Source of the DNA: Haloplanus sp. XH21
Lineage (GTDB): Archaea > Halobacteriota > Halobacteria > Halobacteriales > Haloferacaceae
Assembly (NCBI RefSeq): GCF_023276355.1
Contig: NZ_JALLPL010000001.1
Coordinates: 1,922,001-1,986,000 of the forward strand
DNA: 64,000 nucleotides
Reading direction: 5' to 3'
Translations under genes and position numbers: made by a program
Shown: piece by piece, positions 33,660-40,609 of the stretch
Layout of the letters: every line of letters starts with the position of its first letter
Numbering within the stretch: position 1 is the first letter of the stretch
The notes under the pieces: model-generated
What the model was told of the DNA's origin: nothing
The model's input: only the letters and a program-made list of their open reading frames with translations
Databases searched by the model: none

Positions 33660-34744
33660 CAGTCCTCACCTCCCGTGACGTAGTCCCGCACGTCGCTGAG
33701 GAATCCCCAGACTCCGCGGGGGAACACCCAGATGGTGACGACGAAGACGACACCGAGAATGAGATGCCAGAACGGCCCGATGGTTTCGAAGCCGCTGACG
33801 ATGTTCTCGACGTAGAGGTAGATGCCGGCGCCCACGATGGGGCCGAACAGCGACCCCGTGCCGCCGAGGACGGTCATGATGACCACCTCGCCGCTCTCGG
33901 TCCAGTAGAGCGACGACAGCGGAACGTAGGACCCGTCGATGGTGTAGAGGCTGCCGGCGATACCGGCGAAGAGGCCGGACAGGATGAACGACATCAGCTT
34001 GTATCGCCAGACGTTCAGCCCGACGAATTCGGCGCGCTGTTCGTTCTCGCGGATGGCCCGGAACACCATCCCGTACGGCGAGTTGAGGATGCGGTAACCG
34101 AGCGCGATACAGAGGAGCGTGAAGGCCGCCACGAAGGCGTACATCCACGTGCTGAGGAGCATTCCCAGCACGGACGGGAGTTCGGATTCGAGCGCGATGA
34201 CACCGAGGAAGTCCCCCGTCTCGATGCCTGTGAGGCCGTTCTCCCCGCCAGTGATGAACGCCAGGGGCGAGGAGGACAGGTAGAACATCATCTGTGCGAA
34301 CGCGAGCGTGAGGATGGCGAAGTAGATGCCACCCCGACGCAGCGACAGGAAGCCAAGCAGCCACGCGAGCAGGACGGCGAATGTCGTCCCGGCGAGCATC
34401 ATCAGAATCGGGGAGCCCGAAACGTGCTGGCTGAAGACGCCGGCAGTGTAAGCGGCCGACCCCCAGAAGGCCGCGTGGCCGAACGAGAGCAGGCCGGTGT
34501 AGCCGAGCAGCAGGTCGAAGCCGAGCGCGAAGATGCCCCAGATGAGGATGAGCGTCGCGAGCCCCTGATAGCCCTGTACCACGTCGCTCACGACGGGCAT
34601 ACGCGAGAACACGTAGGGGAACAGACCGAGGACGACGGCCGCTGCCGCCATCACGCGGAGCTCGTTGCCACGGGGTGCAAAGATGCCGGCTATGGAGCCC
34701 TCATCGGTCCCGCCATCGGTGGCGGGCGTGGGCTGGTCGCTCAC
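33659..34744 (-). CDS. livM: branched-chain amino acid-type ABC transporter permease LivM
   Basis: 361 aa, about ten hydrophobic segments. It has the LivM signature GYTGLLSFGHAAFWGSAAYTA (about 85) and the EAA-like loop SPYGMVFRAIRENEQRAEFVGLN (about 225), then IAGSLYTIDGSYV. Start GTG at 34744 (MSDQPTPATDGG) overlaps the livH stop by 4 bp (GTGA). It forms the membrane pore with LivH. Confidence 0.94.
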   Translation of the reverse strand: MSDQPTPATDGGTDEGSIAGIFAPRGNELRVMAAAAVVLGLFPYVFSRMPVVSDVVQGYQGLATLILIWGIFALGFDLLLGYTGLLSFGHAAFWGSAAYTAGVFSQHVSGSPILMMLAGTTFAVLLAWLLGFLSLRRGGIYFAILTLAFAQMMFYLSSSPLAFITGGENGLTGIETGDFLGVIALESELPSVLGMLLSTWMYAFVAAFTLLCIALGYRILNSPYGMVFRAIRENEQRAEFVGLNVWRYKLMSFILSGLFAGIAGSLYTIDGSYVPLSSLYWTESGEVVIMTVLGGTGSLFGPIVGAGIYLYVENIVSGFETIGPFWHLILGVVFVVTIWVFPRGVWGFLSDVRDYVTGGED

Positions 34745-35685
34745 GGTGCCACCCCCTCTTCGCCGAGCAGTCCCTGTGGCCGCACCAACAGGACGATAGC
34801 GGCGATGGCATAGAGGCCCACCTGTGCCCACGCGGAGTATGTGGCGATGAGGATGGCCTGAGTGAGCCCGAATAGAATGCCGCCGAGGACGGCGCCCGCG
34901 ATGGAGCCGACACCGCCGATGACGACGGTCAGGAAGGCAGGAACGAGAACTTCGTTCCCGATGGTCGGATTGACCGGATTGAGCGGCCCACCGACGACGC
35001 CGGCGACGCCGGCGAGCGCCGCACCGATACCGAAGACGACGATGTAGGGTCGGCTCAGCCGGATACCGAGCAGTTCGACCATCTCCGGGTCACGGGTGCC
35101 CGCGCGGACGATGAGGCCGAAGTCGGTGTACTCGACCAGCAGGTAGACGATGAGCACCAGCACGGCCGTGATGCCGATGACGTAGTATCGCCACGAGGAG
35201 ATGGGGATGCCGGCCAGGAAGGGAATCTGCGGCGGTCCCTGTGCCCACGCTGGTTGGCTGAATGGGAGGCTGCTCGAGCCGAACATGATCTTGAACACCT
35301 CCTGGACGATGATGGCCAGTCCGAACGTGACGAGAATCTGGTCGGTGTCGGGGCGGTCCTTGAACGGTTCGACGACCCAGCGCTCCATCCCCAGTCCGAC
35401 GATGAACACCACGAACGGGACGATTATCAGCGCAGGAATGTAGCCCAGTCCGAGACCGAGCGTCTCGACGCCCCACTCCGAGAGTTGGCCGCCGGTCAGG
35501 TTGATTTCGAGCGCGATCAACAGGCCCGCGTAGGTGCCGATGAGGTAGAGGGCACCGTGAGCAAAGTTGACGAACTTCAGGGTTCCGAGGATGATGGAGA
35601 GACCCACCGCCAGCAGGATGTAGATGGCGCCCTGCTGGAGGCCGTTCAGCAGGACGGTAATTGCCTCGATGTGGAAACTCATCAT
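34741..35685 (-). CDS. livH: branched-chain amino acid-type ABC transporter permease LivH
   Basis: 314 aa, eight or so hydrophobic segments. It begins MMSFHIEAITVLLNGLQQGAIYILLAVGLSI, the classical LivH N-terminus, followed by GTLKFVNFAHGALYLIGTYAG and later FGLIVRAGTRDPEMVELLGI (EAA loop) and GGVGSIAGAVLGGILFG. Either of the first two Met codons could start. It lies 116 bp downstream of livK; a hairpin and TATA-like GATTATAGTC in that gap suggest partial termination and a second promoter. Confidence 0.94.
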   Translation of the reverse strand: MMSFHIEAITVLLNGLQQGAIYILLAVGLSIILGTLKFVNFAHGALYLIGTYAGLLIALEINLTGGQLSEWGVETLGLGLGYIPALIIVPFVVFIVGLGMERWVVEPFKDRPDTDQILVTFGLAIIVQEVFKIMFGSSSLPFSQPAWAQGPPQIPFLAGIPISSWRYYVIGITAVLVLIVYLLVEYTDFGLIVRAGTRDPEMVELLGIRLSRPYIVVFGIGAALAGVAGVVGGPLNPVNPTIGNEVLVPAFLTVVIGGVGSIAGAVLGGILFGLTQAILIATYSAWAQVGLYAIAAIVLLVRPQGLLGEEGVAP

Positions 35686-35780
35686 CTCACCCCGCGCCCC
35701 CGAGGGCGGGATGCAAGTGGTACTAGCATGTCTGCGTGTATCTTTATCATAATCGACTATAATCTTGCGCTACGGAACGC

Positions 35781-35797
35781 CGCCGGGGTTGCCGGCG
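35781..35797 (-). terminator. hairpin between livK and livH
   Basis: CGCCGG (35781-35786) pairs with CCGGCG (35792-35797) directly after the livK stop on the minus strand. It is followed at 25-40 nt by AT-rich sequence (AAGATTATAGTCGATTATGATAAAG). It may reduce read-through so that the binding protein is made in excess over the permeases; this is inference. Confidence 0.4.
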
Positions 35798-35801
35798 TCA
35801 G

Positions 35802-37157
35802 TTACTCGTCGCCGTACTCGCCGAGTTCACATTCGGCCGCCGGACCTTCGTCACAGGCGTAGCCGACGTCGTCCCGGCTCGTGAGGTTGATGAGTTCGTA
35901 ATACTGTCCCGACTCCTGCTCGGATTCGGGCAGACCGCGAACGACAGGGACGGCGCGCTGGGCCTGGTGGTCGCAGGCGCGCATCGTCTCGGGGCCCATG
36001 CCGATGTTGTCGTACTCGTAGCCCTCGAGTTGGCGGATGACCTCGGGCGGGTAGAACGTGCCCGCTCGCTCAGCCGCGGCAGCGTACTGGAGCGTCTGGG
36101 CGTACGCGAGCTGTGCCACGCCGGAGGGAAGGCGGTCGTACTCGTCCTGGAACGCCTGCGTGAACTCCTGGGACGGTGTGTTGTCGATCTGGGAGTCCCA
36201 GGCGACGGTGCCGAAGACGCCCTCGATGGCGCCGCCGGCGGCCTCGGCCATCGGTCGGTTGTAGAGCGGGAGGAGGATTTCCATATCCTCGTCGAGGCCC
36301 GCGTCGACGGCCTGACTGACCGATGTCGCACCGTCGAGCCCGTAGTGGTTGAGGACGAGCACGTCGGCGCCGGAGTTCGCGGCCTGGGAGAGATACGACG
36401 AGTAGTCGCTGGTGCCGAGCGGCGTCGCGACCGAGTCGACCTGTGACCAGCCCGCCGTCTCGGTCAGGAACTGATTCATCGACTCCTGCTGTGTCTGGCC
36501 CCAGCTGTAGTCAGCGTAGAGCTGGTAGAACTCCAGGTCCGTACCGTATTCCTCGCGGACGACCGGTGCGAGCGCCTGTCCCGTCATGTACGCGTTGAAG
36601 ACCTCGCGGAACCCGTACCGGGCGCAGTCGACGCCGGTGGTGTCGTTGGAGTGGGTGAGACAGGCCATGAACATCACGCGCTCGTTCTGACACAGCCCCT
36701 GCACCGCGATGGCGACGGCGGAGGACGACCCGCCGGTGACCATGATGACGTCGTCGCGCTGAATCATCCGGGAAGCCGACTGGCGCGCCTGGTCGGCGTC
36801 GGTGGCCGTGTCGCCAGTCACCGAATCGATCTGATAGTCGAGGACGCCGTCGCCGGAGAGGTCGTCGAACTGCGTGTCGACCCAGCCGCCGCCGTTGTTC
36901 AGGTGCTGAACCGCGAGTTCGTACGCACGGAGTTCGTCCTCCCCCTCGGAGGCGTACGGGCCGGACTGCGGGACGTTGAACCCGAACGTGGCCGTATCAC
37001 CCTCGACGGGGTAGTTGCCGAGCGCGGGGTACTCCGAACTGCCGCCCCCGCCACCACCGCCGGAACAGCCAGCCAATCCTGCGAGGCCGACCGTTCCGGC
37101 CGCGCCCGCCGCCTTGATCACGTCACGTCGTTCCATACCGCCACCATTGCTACCCAT
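35802..37157 (-). CDS. livK: ABC transporter substrate-binding lipoprotein LivK (Leu/Ile/Val-binding type)
   Basis: 451 aa. The N-terminal twin-arginine signal MERRDVIKAAGAAGTVG, hydrophobic core and lipobox LAGC, followed by a Gly/Ser linker, mark a Tat-exported, lipid-anchored protein, as usual in haloarchaea. The mature part is a type I periplasmic-binding fold (TATFGFNVPQSGPYASEGEDELRAYELAV...). It captures the substrate outside the cell for LivHMGF. The Met at 37157 (MGSNGGGMERR) is chosen because a TATA (37180-37189) sits 23-32 bp upstream; Met at 37136 is possible. Confidence 0.93.
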   Translation of the reverse strand: MGSNGGGMERRDVIKAAGAAGTVGLAGLAGCSGGGGGGGSSEYPALGNYPVEGDTATFGFNVPQSGPYASEGEDELRAYELAVQHLNNGGGWVDTQFDDLSGDGVLDYQIDSVTGDTATDADQARQSASRMIQRDDVIMVTGGSSSAVAIAVQGLCQNERVMFMACLTHSNDTTGVDCARYGFREVFNAYMTGQALAPVVREEYGTDLEFYQLYADYSWGQTQQESMNQFLTETAGWSQVDSVATPLGTSDYSSYLSQAANSGADVLVLNHYGLDGATSVSQAVDAGLDEDMEILLPLYNRPMAEAAGGAIEGVFGTVAWDSQIDNTPSQEFTQAFQDEYDRLPSGVAQLAYAQTLQYAAAAERAGTFYPPEVIRQLEGYEYDNIGMGPETMRACDHQAQRAVPVVRGLPESEQESGQYYELINLTSRDDVGYACDEGPAAECELGEYGDE

Positions 37158-37179
37158 ACACAACCCGCCGGCCACAATG

Positions 37180-37189
37180 TTAATAATAG
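37180..37189 (-). promoter_or_regulatory. TATA element of the liv operon
   Basis: CTATTATTAA on the minus strand, centred about 27 bp upstream of the ATG at 37157. The surrounding 37170-37225 stretch is clearly AT-rich compared with neighbours. It supports a leaderless livK message. Confidence 0.6.
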
Positions 37190-37238
37190 TTTCTGTTCTT
37201 AGGATATCTAATCGGGCAAGATTATTCGAAAAAACCCG

Positions 37239-37910
37239 TCAGCGAAGACCTTCGGCGACGGCGGGGAGCGTCGTCACGCGTCGGTCAGGTTCGGCACCGA
37301 TCGTCTCGGGCGGATCGCGCTGCCGGTTCACCCACGTCGTCGCCATTCCTGCGTTGCCGGCGCCGGCGACGTCCCACGCGTTCGAGGAGACCAGCCGACA
37401 GTCCGGGAGCGAGCGACCGAGCGTTTCGGCGGCGTGTTCGTAGACGGCGGGGTCGGGTTTGAACGTCCGGACGGCGTGGGCGCTGATGATGTCGTCGACG
37501 TGGGCGAGCAGCCCCGCGTTCTCCGCGAGGCGTTCGAGCATCTCCGGATTGCCGTTCGAGAGGATCACCACGTCGTGTCCGGCAGCCGACAATCGGTCGA
37601 GCGTCTCGGCGGCGCCGGAGAAGGGTTCGAGGTGGTCGTAGGCGTCGCGGATGCGTTCTCGGGTCTCAGCGTCCGGGTCCAGGTCGTACTGGGCGAGCGC
37701 GTAGTCGAGGGCGTGGGTCGTGATCGACCAGAACGGCTCGTAGTCGTCCATCTGCGCGCTCTGGTAGGAGTACTGCAGTTGCTTGCGTCGCCAGGTTTCG
37801 TCGACGGCGGCGACGAGCGTCTCGGCGACGCCGAGTTCCTCGCCGAGACGAGCGCGTACGCTACTCGTGTCACACAGCGTCCCGTACATGTCGAAGCAGA
37901 GTCCGGCCAT
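37239..37910 (-). CDS. haloacid dehalogenase type II (L-2-haloacid dehalogenase-like HAD)
   Basis: 223 aa. Motif I MAGLCFDMYGTLCDT (nucleophile Asp near 7), cap domain with RRKQLQYSYQSAQMDDYEPFW (typical of type II dehalogenases), motif II VVILSNGN (about 108), motif III lysine KPDPAVYEHA (about 145), and SSNAWDVAGAGNAGMATTWVNR, the dehalogenase-specific motif IV. It is expected to hydrolyse L-2-haloacids to D-2-hydroxyacids. The Met at 37910 is chosen; upstream frame content is not homologous. Confidence 0.93.
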   Translation of the reverse strand: MAGLCFDMYGTLCDTSSVRARLGEELGVAETLVAAVDETWRRKQLQYSYQSAQMDDYEPFWSITTHALDYALAQYDLDPDAETRERIRDAYDHLEPFSGAAETLDRLSAAGHDVVILSNGNPEMLERLAENAGLLAHVDDIISAHAVRTFKPDPAVYEHAAETLGRSLPDCRLVSSNAWDVAGAGNAGMATTWVNRQRDPPETIGAEPDRRVTTLPAVAEGLR

Positions 37911-37997
37911 GGGTGAGGCGAGGGCGGCGAGCCTCTTGGTTCGTTCCCTCGAGCCCACCGCGACACTTTAAGGAGCGCCCCCGCACACATCACCGGT

Positions 37998-38753
37998 ATG
38001 GACATCCGCGAGGCAACGGCGACGGATATCGAGGGTATCAGGACGGTCGCCCATCGGTCTCTCGCCGCGTCGTACGGACACGCACTGGAGGAAGACATCA
38101 TCGCACAGGCGGTCGAACGGTGGTACGACGAGGAGACCCTCGCCGACGACCTGGACGACCCCGACACGGAGTTTCTCGTTGCCGTCGACGGCGACCGCGT
38201 CGTCGGCTTCGTCCAGAGCTACGTCGTCGACCGCCGGGACACGGTCGGCGAAATCGACTGGCTCCACGTCGACCCCGAGAGCCGGGGCAGCGGCATCGGT
38301 GACCGCCTCCTCGAAGAACTCGAACAACGCCTGCTGGAACACGGCGTCTCCCGCATCGAGGGCCGGGTACTCGAAGCCAACGAGGCCGGATCCGATTTCT
38401 ACCAGACGGAGGACTTCGAACAGGTCGGCCAGCGCACCGTCGAAATCGGCGGCGAACCGTTCGTGGAGAATCTCTTCTCGAAGTTCCCCGAAACCGGTGG
38501 CCGGCAGGTGCTCACGGAGGCGACGACGCTGCCCGACGGCCGGCAGGTGTACGTCGCCCTTGACGAGAGCGTTCGCGGCTCGACCGGACCATTCTACGCG
38601 GTGTATCTCGACCGAGACCGCGCCGAGCGCTACGGCTACCTCTGTGGCAACTGCGATAGCTTCGCCGTCTCGATGGACACGATGGGCCGAGTCGTCTGTA
38701 ACGACTGCGAGAACCGCCGCAAGCCGACGCGGTGGGACGCCAGCTACCTCTGA
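37998..38753 (+). CDS. GNAT N-acetyltransferase fused to a cysteine-rich DUF5816-like domain
   Basis: 251 aa. N-terminal GNAT domain (1-150): MDIREATATDIEGIRTVAHR, WLHVDPESRGSGIGDRLLEEL (acetyl-CoA loop RGSGIG, about 95) and FYQTEDFEQVG. C-terminal part (about 160-251) is a haloarchaeal DUF5816-type module with two CxxC knuckles, YLCGNCDSF and VVCNDCENRRKPTRWD, probably a zinc ribbon. The fusion suggests an acetyltransferase with a nucleic-acid or protein-binding zinc module; target unknown. The stop TGA begins palindromic element copy 6. Confidence 0.9.
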   Translation: MDIREATATDIEGIRTVAHRSLAASYGHALEEDIIAQAVERWYDEETLADDLDDPDTEFLVAVDGDRVVGFVQSYVVDRRDTVGEIDWLHVDPESRGSGIGDRLLEELEQRLLEHGVSRIEGRVLEANEAGSDFYQTEDFEQVGQRTVEIGGEPFVENLFSKFPETGGRQVLTEATTLPDGRQVYVALDESVRGSTGPFYAVYLDRDRAERYGYLCGNCDSFAVSMDTMGRVVCNDCENRRKPTRWDASYL

Positions 38754-38822
38754 GACGGATTATTGTACTGTCTACCGGTGGGTTGGCGGCCCACCGGTCA
38801 CGACTTACAATAAACCGCATGA
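38751..38822. repeat. stop-codon palindromic element, copy 6 (72 bp, shortened)
   Basis: TGA stop at 38751-38753, direct TGA at 38820-38822. Arms GACGGATTATTGTACTGTCTACCGGTGGG and CCCACCGGTCACGACTTACAATAAACCGCA; the central loop is only about 7 nt (TTGGCGG region), which makes the copy shorter. Order A then B. Confidence 0.92.
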
Positions 38823-38878
38823 GCCGATTACCCAGTTATAACACAAGCTATTACTCGGTGCACCTCGCACCGGCAGTC

Positions 38879-38917
38879 ATGTACTGGCACCATATCGGAG
38901 GGTCGCTACCGTGGTAA
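38879..38917 (+). CDS. 12-codon mini-ORF overlapping the symporter start
   Basis: ATG at 38879, TAA at 38915-38917, encoding MYWHHIGGSLPW. Its end overlaps the GTG start of the symporter (38911) in a different frame. A TATA-like AGTTATAACA near 38834 would place transcription start just upstream, and a GGAGG (38897-38901) sits about 9 nt before the GTG. It could be a translationally coupled leader peptide; protein-level evidence is lacking. Confidence 0.3.
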   Translation: MYWHHIGGSLPW

Positions 38918-40392
38918 CGACCACCCGACTGCTCGGCCTGCTGACGGTCGTGTTGCTCGCCTTCGCCGCGTTCGGCGCGTGGTACGCGCGGGGTCGCATC
39001 GAGACGGTCGAAGACTACATCACGGCCCGAAACTCGGCGGGCGGGGGGACGCTGACGGCCACCCTCGTCGCCTCCAGTATGGGGGCGTGGATCCTGTTCA
39101 GTCCCGCCGAGGCCGGCGCGGCCTTCGGCGGCATCACGGCCGTCGCCGGCTACGCCGCGGGGTCGGCGCTCGCCCTCGCGGCCTTCGCCCTCATCGGCCC
39201 GCGCATCCGTCACCTGCTTCCACGGGGGCACAGCCTCACCGAGTACGCCTACGCCCGCTACGGGACGGCGATGTACGCCTACGTCCTCCTGGTGTCCGTC
39301 GCCTACATGTTCGTCTTCCTCGCGGCCGAGTTCACGGGCATCGCGAGCGCGCTCTCGCTGATCGCCGGCGTTCCCGGCTGGCAGACCGCGACCGTCGTCG
39401 GCGTCACCGTCCTCGCGTACACCGGCTACGGCGGGTTGCGAGCGAGCATCGTGACCGACACCGTCCAGACGGTGCTCATCCTGCCGCTCCTGATCGTGAG
39501 CGTCGTCGTCACCCTGCTCGCGCTCGGCGGCACCGACGCCGCCCACGCGTCCATCGTCGACACCGCCCCCGAACTGCTCGCGGTGGGGTCGGCGTCGGGG
39601 CTCGAGTTCGGCGCGTACGTCGTCGTCGCCGTCGTCGGCGCGGAGATGCTGAACCAGGCGTGGTGGCAGCGCGTCTACGCCGCGAGCGACGCGGGGACGC
39701 TCCGGCGCTCCTTCCTCGTCGCCGCCGTCGCCGTCGTGCCGATGGTCTTTCTCGCGGGCGTGTTCGGCCCCATCGCCGTCGGTCTCGGCCTGGTCGAGGC
39801 GCCCGCCGACGCGAGCATCTCCTTTTTCCTCGTCGTGACCGAAGTCCTGCCCGACCCCGCCGTCGTCGCGGTTGCCATCCTCGCGGTGCTGCTGGTCGTC
39901 TCCAGCGCCGACACCCTGTTCAACGCCATCGCGAGCGTCGTCACCGCGGATCTGCCGCGCCTCCTCGACGTGGACGACGACCGCCTCACGACCGCCGCCC
40001 GCGCGGTGACTGTCGGCGTCGCCGCCGCGGCGACGGTGGTCGGCGCCCAGGGCTACTCCGTGCTCACCCTGTTCCTCCTGGCGGACCTCCTCGCCGCGGC
40101 GACGTTCGTCCCCCTCCTCTACGGTCTCTACTCGCCACGGGCGTGGTCCGGCGGCGTGTTGCTGGCCAGTGCCACCGGTCTCGTCGTCGGCGCCGCCTTC
40201 TTCCCGCCGGCTCGGGGCGTCCTCCCGCTGGCGGCGCTCCCCGCGGCGTCGTACTTCAACGCCTTCGTCGGCGCGGCCGCCGTCTCGACCGTGCTGGCCG
40301 TGGTGACCGCGCGCCTCGGCGGCGGGCGGTACGACCTCGACCGACTCGACGAGGAGATGCAGGATCTCGACGAGGGGGGTGAGCGACGATGA
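38911..40392 (+). CDS. sodium:solute symporter family (SSS) transporter
   Basis: 493 aa, about 13 hydrophobic segments. Starts GTG (MVTTTRLLGLLTVVLLAFAAFGAWYARGRI), with the SSS sequence YITARNSAGGGTLTATLVASSMGAWILFSPAEAG near residue 30-65 and GYGGLRASIVTDTVQ near 170. SSS proteins import organic acids, sugars, amino acids, or urea with Na+. A 37-aa membrane peptide gene overlaps its stop, and an acetyl-CoA synthetase gene lies next (convergent), so acetate or another short acid is a candidate substrate (inference). A GGAGG ribosome-binding site precedes the GTG. Confidence 0.9.
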   Translation: MVTTTRLLGLLTVVLLAFAAFGAWYARGRIETVEDYITARNSAGGGTLTATLVASSMGAWILFSPAEAGAAFGGITAVAGYAAGSALALAAFALIGPRIRHLLPRGHSLTEYAYARYGTAMYAYVLLVSVAYMFVFLAAEFTGIASALSLIAGVPGWQTATVVGVTVLAYTGYGGLRASIVTDTVQTVLILPLLIVSVVVTLLALGGTDAAHASIVDTAPELLAVGSASGLEFGAYVVVAVVGAEMLNQAWWQRVYAASDAGTLRRSFLVAAVAVVPMVFLAGVFGPIAVGLGLVEAPADASISFFLVVTEVLPDPAVVAVAILAVLLVVSSADTLFNAIASVVTADLPRLLDVDDDRLTTAARAVTVGVAAAATVVGAQGYSVLTLFLLADLLAAATFVPLLYGLYSPRAWSGGVLLASATGLVVGAAFFPPARGVLPLAALPAASYFNAFVGAAAVSTVLAVVTARLGGGRYDLDRLDEEMQDLDEGGERR

Positions 40393-40502
40393 CGCTCTCG
40401 GCGCTCGGCTTCGCCGTCCTGGTCTGGGGGTCGCTGGCCCTGGTCGGCGTCGTCTTCGTCTACGAACTGCTCGCCGTGTGGCGAGAGCGGACCGAAAAAT
40501 AG
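40389..40502 (+). CDS. 37-aa membrane peptide coupled to the symporter
   Basis: ATG at 40389 overlaps the symporter stop (ATGA), stop TAG at 40500-40502. The product begins MTLSALGFAVLVWGSLA, has one transmembrane helix (about 5-26) and ends with a basic tail ELLAVWRERTEK. Small one-helix accessory proteins translated with SSS symporters are known in other prokaryotes (and a DUF485 protein accompanies ActP), so it is probably a symporter subunit. No biochemical role is known here. Confidence 0.7.
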   Translation: MTLSALGFAVLVWGSLALVGVVFVYELLAVWRERTEK

Positions 40503-40609
40503 CGCTCGGACGTGACGGACGGCGACCCGTCTCATCCGGATCGCCGTGAGTCATTTCTACACCGATCGCCCGCAGTCGGACGATCGCCGTGGTGTTACAG
40601 CAACCCGTC

